From Herbiconiux gentiana (GTDB lineage Bacteria > Actinomycetota > Actinomycetes > Actinomycetales > Microbacteriaceae), in contig NZ_JANTEZ010000002.1 in the NCBI RefSeq assembly GCF_024978135.1, positions 186,001-250,000 on the forward strand: DNA of 64,000 nucleotides, written 5' to 3'. Numbering within the stretch: the first letter of the stretch is position 1; each line of letters opens with the position of its first letter. Shown one piece after another: positions 19,145 to 26,826 of this stretch. The notes beneath the pieces were generated by a model, which was not told where the DNA came from, searched no databases, and saw nothing but the letters and a program-made list of their open reading frames with translations. Position numbers and translations under genes: made by a program.

Positions 19145-20176
19145 TCAATCCGCCGGCGCCGGCGGCGGCGCGGTCGAGGCGCGGACGACCAGCACCGGGT
19201 CGGCCGAGGGGCTCGTGCCGTCCTCGTCGAGCAGTCGGGCGAGGGCGCGGCGGCCGGCCTCGGCGAAGTCCTGCCGCACGGTGGTGAGCGGCGGAAGATA
19301 GTGGGCCGCCTCGGGGGTGTCGTCGAAGCCGACGACGCTCAGATCCTGCGGAACCGCGAGGCCGGCGTCGTGCGCCGCGTGCAGCAGGCCGAGCGCCATC
19401 TGGTCGTTCGCCGAGAACACCGCGGTGACACCCCGCCCGATCAGCTCCCGACCCGCGCGGTAGCCCGACGGGGCGCTCCAGTCGCCGTCCGCCTCGGGGC
19501 CGGCGGCGATGCCCCGCTCGGCGAGCTCGGCCCGGAAGCCGGCTCGGCGGGAGGCGGCGTCGATCCAGTCGGCGGCCCCGGCGAGGTGTCCGATGCGGCG
19601 ATGGCCGAGCTCGCCGAGGTGCGCCGTGGCGAGCCGCGCACCCTGAACCTGGTCGAGTGCGAGCTCGGCGCCGTCCGTCTGCCGCAGCGTCTGCAGCGTC
19701 ACGAACGGGATGCGGAACGACCGCGCCGTCAGCGCCGACAGCACCTGCAGCTGCGGCGCGATCACCACGATGCCCTCCGCCGAGAGGTCGACCAGGTGCG
19801 CCAGCGCCTCGTCGATCGAGCGCTGGTCGACGCCGTCGGCGTTGGCGATGCTGACGCTGTAGCCCCGCGCCCGCGCGGCGGCCTCGACGGCGGCGATGCT
19901 CGACGCGGGGCCGTACTCGCCGCTCGACGTCGAGAGGATGCCGATGATGCGCGACCGGCTCGTCACCAGTGCCCGGGCGGCGAGATTCGGCCGGTAGTCG
20001 AGCGCGCGCATGGCATCGAGCACCTTCTGCCGGGTGGCGGGCCTGAGGCTCGGATGATCGTTCAGCACCCGCGACACCGTCTGATGCGACACCCCGGCGG
20101 CCTTCGCCACGTCGAACACACTCGCGGCCCGCACCCGCGTGCCCCCCGCGCCCCCGCCCGTGCCCCCGTCCGTCAT
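19145..20176 (-). CDS. LacI-family regulator, probable arabinose repressor
   Basis: A 343-residue LacI/GalR protein. The helix-turn-helix SVFDVAKAAGVSHQTVSRVLNDHP (about 19-42) and hinge YRPNLAARALVTSRS are followed by a periplasmic-binding-protein-like effector domain with ISIANADG, VFSANDQMALGLLHA and LSVVGFDDTPEAAHY. It sits directly upstream of araB on the same strand and behind a paralogue, so it is likely the arabinose-responsive regulator of this locus. Binding to the 19081-19096 palindrome is inference. A Gly-rich N-terminal extension (MTDGGTGGGAGG) is unusual but harmless. Confidence 0.93.
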   Translation of the reverse strand: MTDGGTGGGAGGTRVRAASVFDVAKAAGVSHQTVSRVLNDHPSLRPATRQKVLDAMRALDYRPNLAARALVTSRSRIIGILSTSSGEYGPASSIAAVEAAARARGYSVSIANADGVDQRSIDEALAHLVDLSAEGIVVIAPQLQVLSALTARSFRIPFVTLQTLRQTDGAELALDQVQGARLATAHLGELGHRRIGHLAGAADWIDAASRRAGFRAELAERGIAAGPEADGDWSAPSGYRAGRELIGRGVTAVFSANDQMALGLLHAAHDAGLAVPQDLSVVGFDDTPEAAHYLPPLTTVRQDFAEAGRRALARLLDEDGTSPSADPVLVVRASTAPPPAPAD

Positions 20177-20218
20177 CCCCCGATTATCCCGCGCCCCATC
20201 GCCCCCGGCGATCGACCC

Positions 20219-20262
20219 GTCGCAAATCGCCCTATGAGGGCCGGGAGAGGGCGCTTTGCGAC
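20219..20262. terminator. Hairpin overlapping the end of the second lacI gene
   Basis: A 15-bp stem with one mismatch (gtcgcaaatcgccct at 20219-20233 against 20248-20262) encloses the TAG stop of the upstream lacI gene. It probably ends that transcript before the next lacI gene. It is the third member of the GCAAA...TTTGC hairpin group. Confidence 0.7.
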
Positions 20263-21308
20263 GGCTCGATCTCCGCGGCGGCGAGGGCCGCCGGCGGCGC
20301 CGTGCTGGCGCGGCGGACGAGGGAGACGCCGGAGACCGGCGTGGGGGGCGGCGCGTCCGGCGGGCGCTCGCCGAGGACGTCGAGCACCGTCTCCATCGCC
20401 GCCCGGCCCAGCACGGTGAAGTCCTGCCGCACCGTCGTCAGCGGCGGAGACAGGTACTCCGCCTCGGGGATGTCGTCGAACCCCACCACGCTCAGGTCGC
20501 CCGGCACCGACAGCCCCGCCTCCGTGTATGCGCGCATCAGCCCGACGGCCATCTGGTCGTTCGCCACCACGACCGCGGTCGCCGACCCCTCCGCGGCGAG
20601 CCGCACACCGTGCGCGTAGCCGCTCGCGGGCGTCCAGTCCCCCACCATCGGCTCGCGGCTCACCAGCCCGTGCGCCGCGAGCCCGCCGAACCAGCCGCGC
20701 AGCCGCTCGGCCGCGTCCATCGAGTCGGCCGGCCCCGCGATGTGCCGGATGTCGCGGTGCCCCAGGGCGGCCAGGTGGTCGACGGCGGCCCGCGACCCCG
20801 CGTACTGGTCGAGCTGCACCCGGTGCGGCACGCCGCGGTCCTCCGAGGCGACGGCCACCACCGGCACCCCGAGGTCGACGCCCGCGATGCCCTCCACGGC
20901 GGCCCGCTGCTGCACGATCAGCACGATCGCCTCGACGTTCTGCCGCACCAGCAGCTCGGCCGCGCTGCGCACGTGCACGGCATCGGCCTCGAGCAGCCCC
21001 GCGGTGATGACGGCGTAGCGCGCATCCCGAGCCGTCTCGTTGAAGTGCAGCGCGGTCGAGGAGGGCCCGTAGTCGGCCGACCCCGTGGTGATCAGGCCGA
21101 TGGTGCGCGAGCGGCGGGTGACCATGGCGCGCGCCGCCGGCGAGGGCACGTAGCGCAGCTGCTTGATCGCGTTCTCGACCCGCTGCCGGGTGGCCGGCCG
21201 CACGTTCGGCATGTCGTTCAGCACCCGCGAGACCGTCTGGTGCGAGACCCCGGCGAGGCGCGCCACATCGAAGATCGTGGCGGCCCTCGCCCTGTCGTCT
21301 TCAGTCAC
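20232..21308 (-). CDS. LacI-family regulator linked to the sugar importer
   Basis: A 358-residue LacI/GalR protein with HTH TIFDVARLAGVSHQTVSRVLNDMP, hinge YVPSPAARAMVTRRS and a complete effector domain (VVVANDQMAVGLMRAYTEAG, LSVVGFDDIPEAEYL). It resembles the next regulator downstream along its whole length and is probably an old duplicate. It lies 62 bp after the importer permease gene on the same strand; a CATAAT -10-like element is present in that gap (minus strand, 21356-21351). It is the best candidate repressor for the importer operon, whose promoter has LacI-like operators. Confidence 0.93.
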   Translation of the reverse strand: MTEDDRARAATIFDVARLAGVSHQTVSRVLNDMPNVRPATRQRVENAIKQLRYVPSPAARAMVTRRSRTIGLITTGSADYGPSSTALHFNETARDARYAVITAGLLEADAVHVRSAAELLVRQNVEAIVLIVQQRAAVEGIAGVDLGVPVVAVASEDRGVPHRVQLDQYAGSRAAVDHLAALGHRDIRHIAGPADSMDAAERLRGWFGGLAAHGLVSREPMVGDWTPASGYAHGVRLAAEGSATAVVVANDQMAVGLMRAYTEAGLSVPGDLSVVGFDDIPEAEYLSPPLTTVRQDFTVLGRAAMETVLDVLGERPPDAPPPTPVSGVSLVRRASTAPPAALAAAEIEPSQSALSRPS

Positions 21309-21370
21309 AGTCGATCCTCATCGGCGCCGCGGATGCGCGCGCGTCTACGTATTATGTCGGGCCCGGATCG

Positions 21371-22417
21371 TCACCTCCTGCGAGCGGTCAGCACCTTCTG
21401 CAGAATGATGAAGACGAGCAGCAGCGCGCCGATGAAGATCTTGGTCCACCACGACGACAGGGTGCCCTCGAAGGTGATGATCGTCTGGATCACGCCGAGC
21501 ACCAGCCCGCCGAGCACCGAGCCGAGCACGAAGCCGTAGCCGCCGGTCAGCAGGGTGCCGCCGATGACCACCGCGGCGATGGCGTCGAGCTCGGTGCCGA
21601 CCGCCGTCAGCGGGTAGCCCGAGAGCGTGTAGAACGAGAACAGCACGCCCGCGAGACCCGAGCAGAAACCGCTCACCACGTACACGATCACCTTGGTGCG
21701 CGCCACGGGCAGGCCCATCAGGATGCCCGACTGCTCGCTCCCGCCGATGGCGTACACCGTGCGCCCGAACCGCGTGAAGCCGAGCACCCACACCGCGACG
21801 ATCACCACGGCGAGCGCGATCACGACGCTCGGGGTGATGCTGAGGCCGCCGCCGAGCGGGATGCGCGTGACGGCCAGCGCCACGAAGGTGGGCTCGGTGA
21901 TCGAGATCGAGTCCTTCGAGATCACGTAGCAGAGGCCGCGGGCGAGGAACATCGCGGCCAGCGTCGCGATGAACGGCTGCACCTTGAACACGTGGATCAT
22001 CAGCCCCACGAGCAGCCCCAGCACACTGGTCAGCACCAGGATGAGCGGGATGACCACCCCCGGCGACCACCCGGTCTGCAGCAGACTCGCCGCGATCATC
22101 GTCGACAGCGCCACGACCGCCCCGACCGAGAGGTCGATGCCACCGGTCAGGATGACGAAGGTCATGCCGACCGCGAGCACGATCAGGTAGGAGTTGTCGA
22201 CGAAGAGGTTCAGCAGCACCTGGCCCGAGAAGAAGCCGTTGTAGCGCACGCCCCCCACGATGAAGACGGCGACGAAGAGCACCGCCGTGACGAGCACGGG
22301 GCCCGACTTCGGGCTCGTGAGCACGTCGCGCAGGCGGTCGATCGGGCGGCGCGGCGGGCGGCCCGGCCGCAGGGGCGCGGGTGCGCCGGTGCGGGGGCGG
22401 TCGATGGTGGCGGTCAT
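21371..22417 (-). CDS. Sugar ABC importer permease, YjfF type
   Basis: A 348-residue inner-membrane permease of the BPD_transp_2 (ribose/galactose) family, with about ten hydrophobic helices. The conserved core GMTFVILTGGIDLSVGAVVALS (about 85-106) and GYPLTAVGTELDAIAAVVIGGTLLTGGYG with its EAA-like loop are clear. The ATG overlaps the stop of the preceding permease (ATGA). With the second permease it forms the heterodimeric channel of a YtfQRT-YjfF-type importer; the E. coli system takes up galactofuranose. Next to araBDA, the cargo here is more likely L-arabinose or arabinofuranosides. Confidence 0.92.
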   Translation of the reverse strand: MTATIDRPRTGAPAPLRPGRPPRRPIDRLRDVLTSPKSGPVLVTAVLFVAVFIVGGVRYNGFFSGQVLLNLFVDNSYLIVLAVGMTFVILTGGIDLSVGAVVALSTMIAASLLQTGWSPGVVIPLILVLTSVLGLLVGLMIHVFKVQPFIATLAAMFLARGLCYVISKDSISITEPTFVALAVTRIPLGGGLSITPSVVIALAVVIVAVWVLGFTRFGRTVYAIGGSEQSGILMGLPVARTKVIVYVVSGFCSGLAGVLFSFYTLSGYPLTAVGTELDAIAAVVIGGTLLTGGYGFVLGSVLGGLVLGVIQTIITFEGTLSSWWTKIFIGALLLVFIILQKVLTARRR

Positions 22418-23466
22418 GATGCGGCTGCTTCCTTGACTCGGGCGGTGCGGGCGGCGAGCCGCTGGCGCAGCTGGGCGAACGCGGCGTTGGTGGTGGGCGA
22501 CTGCAGCAGGCACACGGCCGTGACGACGGCGGCCTTGAACACCATGGTGACGATCGGCGGGATGCCGACGGTGTACACCGTGGTGACGAGGGTCTGGATG
22601 ACCAGCGCCCCGACGAGCGTCCCGGCCAGCGAGTAGCGTCCGCCGGCGAGCGAGGTGCCGCCGATGACAACCGCGAGGATGGCGTCGAGCTCGATGAACA
22701 GTCCGGTGTTGTTCGCGTCGGCCGCGGTCTGGTTCGCGGTGAGGATGAGCCCGGCGATACCGGCTGACAGCGCGCAGAAGGCGTAGACGGTGAACAGCAG
22801 CACCCGCGCCCGCACGCCGGCCTGCCGGCTGGCTTCGGGGTTGATGCCGACCGACTCGATCAGCATGCCGAGCGCGGTGCGGCGGGTCAGCAGGGCGGCG
22901 ACCGCGAAGATCACGGCACCGATCACGACCGCGACCGGGATGCCGAACCAGAAGCCCGAGCCGAGTTCCTTGAACGGCGCGCTGTCGACGGTGAGGATCT
23001 GGCCCTCGGTGATGAGCATCGCGACACCGCGACCGGCGGTCATCAGGATGAGCGTCGCGATGATGGGCTGGATGCCGATCACCGAGACGAGGAAGCCGTT
23101 CCAGACGCCCAGCACCAGCGAGATGATCAGCGCGACGATCACGGCGACGGCCACCGTGCCGGGGTTGCCCGGGTCGGAGGAGCCGAGCAGGATCGAGCAG
23201 GCCACCGCGCCCGAGATCGCCGCCACCGCGCCGACCGAGAGGTCGATGCCGCGGGTGGCGATCACGAGGGTCATGCCGACCGCGATGATCAGCGTCGGCG
23301 CCCCGTTCCGCAGGATGTCGATGATCGAGCCGAAGAGGTGCCCGTCCTTCACCGTGACGGTGAGGAAGTCGGGGAACGCGATGACGTTGATCAGCACGAG
23401 GACGAGCAGCATCACGATCGGCCAGAACAGCCGGCTCGAGACGGTGCGGAGCAGCAGGGCGTTCAT
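22414..23466 (-). CDS. Sugar ABC importer permease, YtfT type
   Basis: A 350-residue BPD_transp_2 permease. It shows GMTLVIATRGIDLSVGAVAAISGAVA near residue 65 and IELDAILAVVIGGTSLAGGRYSLAGTLVG near residue 275, the same signatures as its partner but only distantly related to it. Both ends overlap neighbours: its ATG overlaps the ATPase stop and its stop overlaps the YjfF-type ATG, so the operon is tightly coupled. It forms the membrane channel together with the YjfF-like protein. Confidence 0.92.
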   Translation of the reverse strand: MNALLLRTVSSRLFWPIVMLLVLVLINVIAFPDFLTVTVKDGHLFGSIIDILRNGAPTLIIAVGMTLVIATRGIDLSVGAVAAISGAVACSILLGSSDPGNPGTVAVAVIVALIISLVLGVWNGFLVSVIGIQPIIATLILMTAGRGVAMLITEGQILTVDSAPFKELGSGFWFGIPVAVVIGAVIFAVAALLTRRTALGMLIESVGINPEASRQAGVRARVLLFTVYAFCALSAGIAGLILTANQTAADANNTGLFIELDAILAVVIGGTSLAGGRYSLAGTLVGALVIQTLVTTVYTVGIPPIVTMVFKAAVVTAVCLLQSPTTNAAFAQLRQRLAARTARVKEAAAS

Positions 23467-25172
23467 CGTCGGTCTCCCGAGGTCTCGAGGGGTGCGGGTG
23501 CGGTGGTGCTGTCGGGGTCGGATGCGCGACCGGCGCCCGGGCCGGAGCCGGCGGTCGGAGCATCCGGAACCCCGCCCTCTTCGGCCACCGAACCGTCGGC
23601 GATGAGAGCGAGCAGCGCGTCGACCGTGAGCCCGTCGTTCTCGATGTCGGCCACGAGGCGGCGGTCGCGGAGCACGGCGACGCGGTGCGAGAGGCGCAGC
23701 ACCTCCTCGAGCTCGGCCGAGATGAAGACGACGCTCATGCCGTTCTCGGCGAGCGTGTAGACGAGCTTCTGGATCTCGGCCTTGGCGCCGATGTCGATGC
23801 CGCGGGTCGGCTCGTCGAGGATGAGGAGGCGGGGTGCGATGGCGAGCCAGCGGGCGAGCAGCACCTTCTGCTGGTTGCCGCCGGAGAGGTTGCGCACGAG
23901 CGCGTCGGGGTTCGCGGGCCGGATGTTGAGGGCCTGGATGTAGCTCTGCGCGAGCTCCTCCTGGCGCTTCTTGGGGATGGGGCGGAACCAGCCGCGGTCG
24001 GCCTGGAGGGCCAGCACGATGTTGTCGCGGACGGTCAGCTCGTCGATGATGCCCTCGCCGCGGCGGTCTTCCGAGGAGTAGGCGATGCGGCGCGAGATGG
24101 CCTGGCGCGGGGTGCGCAGCTTCGAGCCGCCGCGGCCGCCTCGACCTGAGCCGCCGCCGGCGCCACCACGACCGGTGCCGCCGGTGCCGCGGCCGGTGCC
24201 GCCGATCGACAGCGTGCCCGAGTCGGCGCGGTCGATACCACCCAGGATGCGCGCCAGCTCGGTGCGGCCGGAGCCCAGCAGACCGGCCAGGCCGATCACT
24301 TCACCCTCGCCGATCACGAGGTCGAACGGCTCGATGGCGCCCGTGCGACCCAGTCCCTCGGCGCGCACGAAGTCGGCCGGCCGGTCTGCGGCCGCCCCCT
24401 CGGCGTCGGCGGAGTGGGCCTTGCGGCCGATCTCGTCGAGGACGGTCAGCTCCTTGCCGATCATCTTCTGCACGAGGTCGATGCGCAGCAGCTCCTCGGT
24501 GAGGTACTCGCCCACGAGGCGGCCGTTGCGGAGCACGGTGAGGCGGTCGGTGATCTCGTAGATCTGGTCGAGGAAGTGCGAGACGAAGAGGATGGCGACA
24601 CCCGAGTCGCGGAGCGAGCGGATGACGCGGAACAGCTCGGCGACCTCGTCGGCGTCGAGGCTCGAGGTGGGCTCGTCGAGGATGAGCACCTTCGCGTCGA
24701 CGTCGATCGCGCGGGCGATCGCGACCAGCTGCTGCACGGCGAGCGAGTGCGAGCCGAGCAGCGAGCCCGGGTCGATGTCGAGGTTCAGGCCGTCGAGCAG
24801 CTCGGCGGCGCGGCGGCGCATGGCGCGGCCGTCGATCGAGCCGAAGCGGCGGGGCTCGCGGCCGAGCAGGATGTTCTCGGCGACCGAGAGATTCGGCAGG
24901 AGGTTGACCTCCTGGTAGACCGTGGCGATGCCGGCGGCCTGGGCGGCGGCGGGTCCGGTGAACGAGACCGACTCGCCGTCGACGACGATGCTGCCGCTGT
25001 CGATCTGATAGACGCCGGTCAGCGCCTTGATCAGCGTCGACTTGCCGGCGCCGTTCTCGCCCATCAGCGAGTGCACCTCGCCCGGGAACATGCGGAAGCT
25101 GACGTCGTCGAGCGCTTTCACCCCCGGGAAGGAGATGGAGATGGCGCTCATCTCCACGACTGGTTCGGTCAT
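23463..25172 (-). CDS. Sugar ABC importer ATPase (two nucleotide-binding domains)
   Basis: A 569-residue protein with two fused ABC ATPase domains, as in RbsA/MglA/YtfR. Domain 1 has Walker A GENGAGKST, ABC signature LAVQQLVAIARA (degenerate) and Walker B KVLILDEPTSSLD. Domain 2 has the less standard GLLGSGRTE P-loop, signature LSGGNQQKVLLARW and Walker B LLILDEPTRGID, the asymmetry usual in this family. A Gly/Arg-rich stretch (GTGRGTGGTGRGGAGGGSGRGGRGG) interrupts domain 2 at about residues 335-365 and is an unusual low-complexity insert. The start at 25172 (MTEPVVEM) gives the standard N-terminus. Confidence 0.93.
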   Translation of the reverse strand: MTEPVVEMSAISISFPGVKALDDVSFRMFPGEVHSLMGENGAGKSTLIKALTGVYQIDSGSIVVDGESVSFTGPAAAQAAGIATVYQEVNLLPNLSVAENILLGREPRRFGSIDGRAMRRRAAELLDGLNLDIDPGSLLGSHSLAVQQLVAIARAIDVDAKVLILDEPTSSLDADEVAELFRVIRSLRDSGVAILFVSHFLDQIYEITDRLTVLRNGRLVGEYLTEELLRIDLVQKMIGKELTVLDEIGRKAHSADAEGAAADRPADFVRAEGLGRTGAIEPFDLVIGEGEVIGLAGLLGSGRTELARILGGIDRADSGTLSIGGTGRGTGGTGRGGAGGGSGRGGRGGSKLRTPRQAISRRIAYSSEDRRGEGIIDELTVRDNIVLALQADRGWFRPIPKKRQEELAQSYIQALNIRPANPDALVRNLSGGNQQKVLLARWLAIAPRLLILDEPTRGIDIGAKAEIQKLVYTLAENGMSVVFISAELEEVLRLSHRVAVLRDRRLVADIENDGLTVDALLALIADGSVAEEGGVPDAPTAGSGPGAGRASDPDSTTAPAPLETSGDRR

Positions 25173-25236
25173 GAGTTCTCTCTTCTTCGAGGGAGGGGGT
25201 GCGGGGGTGTTCGGGGTGTTCCGGTTCGGGGTGAGG

Positions 25237-25277
25237 CGGTGACGGATGCGGGGCGTCGGCCCGCGCATCCGTCACCG
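25237..25277 (-). promoter_or_regulatory. Large intercistronic hairpin after the binding-protein gene
   Basis: A perfect 14-bp stem (cggtgacggatgcg at 25237-25250, complement at 25264-25277) is extended by gggc/gccc around a gtcg tetraloop. It lies between the binding-protein and ATPase genes. Such hairpins usually protect the upstream mRNA or attenuate downstream expression, giving excess binding protein. Confidence 0.7.
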
Positions 25278-25284
25278 CGCTCAG

Positions 25285-25338
25285 GTGGTGCTGGTGGTGC
25301 GTGCGGTGCTGGTGCTGGTGCTGGTGCTGGTGGTGCTT
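25285..25338. repeat. ggtgct hexanucleotide repeat at the end of the ytfQ-like gene
   Basis: An imperfect run of ggtgct/ggtggt units occupies 25285-25338 and ends at the stop codon (25339-25341) of the binding-protein gene. Confidence 0.75.
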
Positions 25339-26328
25339 CTAGTACTGGCGGGTGGGGAGCGCCTCGGCGGCCTGGTCCTTCGTGAAGGTGGTCTCCTCGG
25401 TGATGATGCGCTTCTCGGGGGTGTCACCGTCGTTGATCTGCTTGACGATGTCGACCAGCTGCTTGCCGAGCAGCGGCGAGCACTCGACGATGAAGTTGAT
25501 CTTGCCATCGGCGAGGGCCTGCATGCCGTCCTTCACCGCGTCGACGCTGACGATCTTGATGTCGACGCCCGGCTTCAGGCCGGCCGCCTCGATCGCCTCG
25601 ATGGCGCCGAGGGCCATGTCGTCGTTGTGGGCGTAGATCAGGTTGGCGTCGGGGTTCGACTTCAGCAGCGCCTCGGTGACCTGCTTGCCGCCGGCACGGG
25701 TGAAGTCACCGGTCTGGCTGGCGACGACCTCGAACTTGTCGTCGCCCTTGATCGCCTCGGCGAAGCCCTCGGCGCGGTCGATGGCCGGAGCGGCGCCCGT
25801 GGTGCCCTCGAGCTGGATGATCTTGACGGGCTCGGTGGAGTCCTTGTACTCGTCGAGCACCCACTCGCCGGCCTTCTTGCCCTCTTCGACGAAGTCGGAG
25901 CCGAGGAAGCTCTCGTAGAGCGAGTCGTCGGCCGAGTCGACCGCGCGGTCGGTCAGCACGACGGGGATGTTCGCGGCCTTCGCCTCGTTGAGCACGGCGT
26001 CCCAGCCGGTCTCGACGACCGGGGAGAACGCGATGACGTCGACCTTCTGCTGGATGTAGGAGCGGATCGCCTTGATCTGGTTCTCCTGCTTCTGCTGCGC
26101 GTCGGAGAACTTCAGGTCGATGCCGGCGTCTTTGAACGCGGCCTGGATGTCGGTGGTGTTGGCCGTGCGCCAGCCGCTCTCGGAGCCGACCTGCGAGAAG
26201 CCGACGACGAGCTGGTCGACGGGCTTGGGGCCGGCGGATTCGCCGGCGCTGGTTCCGCCGCCGGCACAGCCCGCGAGCGTCAGGAGCATCGCTCCGGCCG
26301 CGGCGAGACCGAGGAACTTCTTCTTCAT
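25339..26328 (-). CDS. Sugar-binding lipoprotein, YtfQ type
   Basis: A 329-residue solute-binding protein. The signal peptide ends in a lipobox (LTLAGC, Cys21), so the mature protein is lipid-anchored outside the membrane. The mature part matches the ribose/galactofuranose-binding cluster: VGFSQVGSESGWRTANTTDIQAAF, VDVIAFSPVVETGWD, IPVVLTDRAVD and YAHNDDMALGAIEAIEAAG. It captures the sugar for the downstream ATPase and permeases. It is the first gene of the importer operon, and an intercistronic hairpin likely keeps its expression high. The ligand is inferred to be L-arabinose or galactofuranose. Confidence 0.93.
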   Translation of the reverse strand: MKKKFLGLAAAGAMLLTLAGCAGGGTSAGESAGPKPVDQLVVGFSQVGSESGWRTANTTDIQAAFKDAGIDLKFSDAQQKQENQIKAIRSYIQQKVDVIAFSPVVETGWDAVLNEAKAANIPVVLTDRAVDSADDSLYESFLGSDFVEEGKKAGEWVLDEYKDSTEPVKIIQLEGTTGAAPAIDRAEGFAEAIKGDDKFEVVASQTGDFTRAGGKQVTEALLKSNPDANLIYAHNDDMALGAIEAIEAAGLKPGVDIKIVSVDAVKDGMQALADGKINFIVECSPLLGKQLVDIVKQINDGDTPEKRIITEETTFTKDQAAEALPTRQY

Positions 26329-26426
26329 GGTGAACCTCTCTGTTCATCGTCCCGGCCGCGTCGTGCTGCGTGATGGTGCCGGGTCGGCCGCCACGTCGGG
26401 GCCGGTGCGCCATGGTAATCACAAAA

Positions 26427-26519
26427 TGTGAGCCTTCACAATTGGCAGTTCGGTAACGAATCGATAACCGGTTCGAAGCTGGCGCTGGCGCGCCGGAGGC
26501 CCTAATGTGAACGCTAATA
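26427..26519 (-). promoter_or_regulatory. LacI-type operators upstream of the ytfQ-like gene
   Basis: TGTGAGCCTTCACA (26427-26440) and TGTGAACGCTAATA (26506-26519) both fit the TGTGA-N4-TCACA pattern of the araB operator; an overlapping TCACAAAATGTGA begins at 26419. They lie about 100 and 180 bp upstream of the binding-protein start. No gene is seen between 26329 and 26796. Confidence 0.6.
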
Positions 26520-26591
26520 TTCCGACGGCCCCGGCAACGATGCCCACCCGCCGGATGCGAAAGGAGAGGATCAGCGGCCGCGCACGAGCGA

Positions 26592-26826
26592 CCGCACCAG
26601 GCGGGCGCCGACCCGCACCGGCAGCGACGTGCCCGCGAGCAGCCGTACCGCCGCAGCCACGCGCTGGCGAGCAGTCGCGCGGCCGCAGCTGCACAACGGC
26701 CGCACCAGGCGGGCGTCGACCGACGCTCGCCGCTACGCGGTCGCGAGTACCTGCGCGGACGCAGCTACGCGGTGGCGAGCAACTGCGCGGCCGCCGCTAC
26801 GCGGTCGTCAGCTGCTGCGCGTACAG
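26592..26826. repeat. Degenerate repeat region grown from the ABC exporter 3' end
   Basis: Three 32-bp units with exact 32-bp phase start at 26731, 26763 and 26795; the first two match at 27/32 positions, and the third is the end of the exporter gene with its stop. Further diverged pieces lie at 26654-26682. A 16-bp identical pair (ccgcaccaggcgggcg) occurs at 26592 and 26700. Confidence 0.75.

Noticed and set aside
19081-26519. CRP/FNR-type sites at TGTGA...TCACA
   Set aside because: The spacing between half-sites is 4 bp, not the 6 bp of CRP sites, and LacI regulator genes are adjacent.
26530-26796. Protein-coding reading of the repeat spacer
   Set aside because: All frames give Arg/Ala-rich repeats with no start context, and the sequence is explained by 32-bp repeats of the exporter end.
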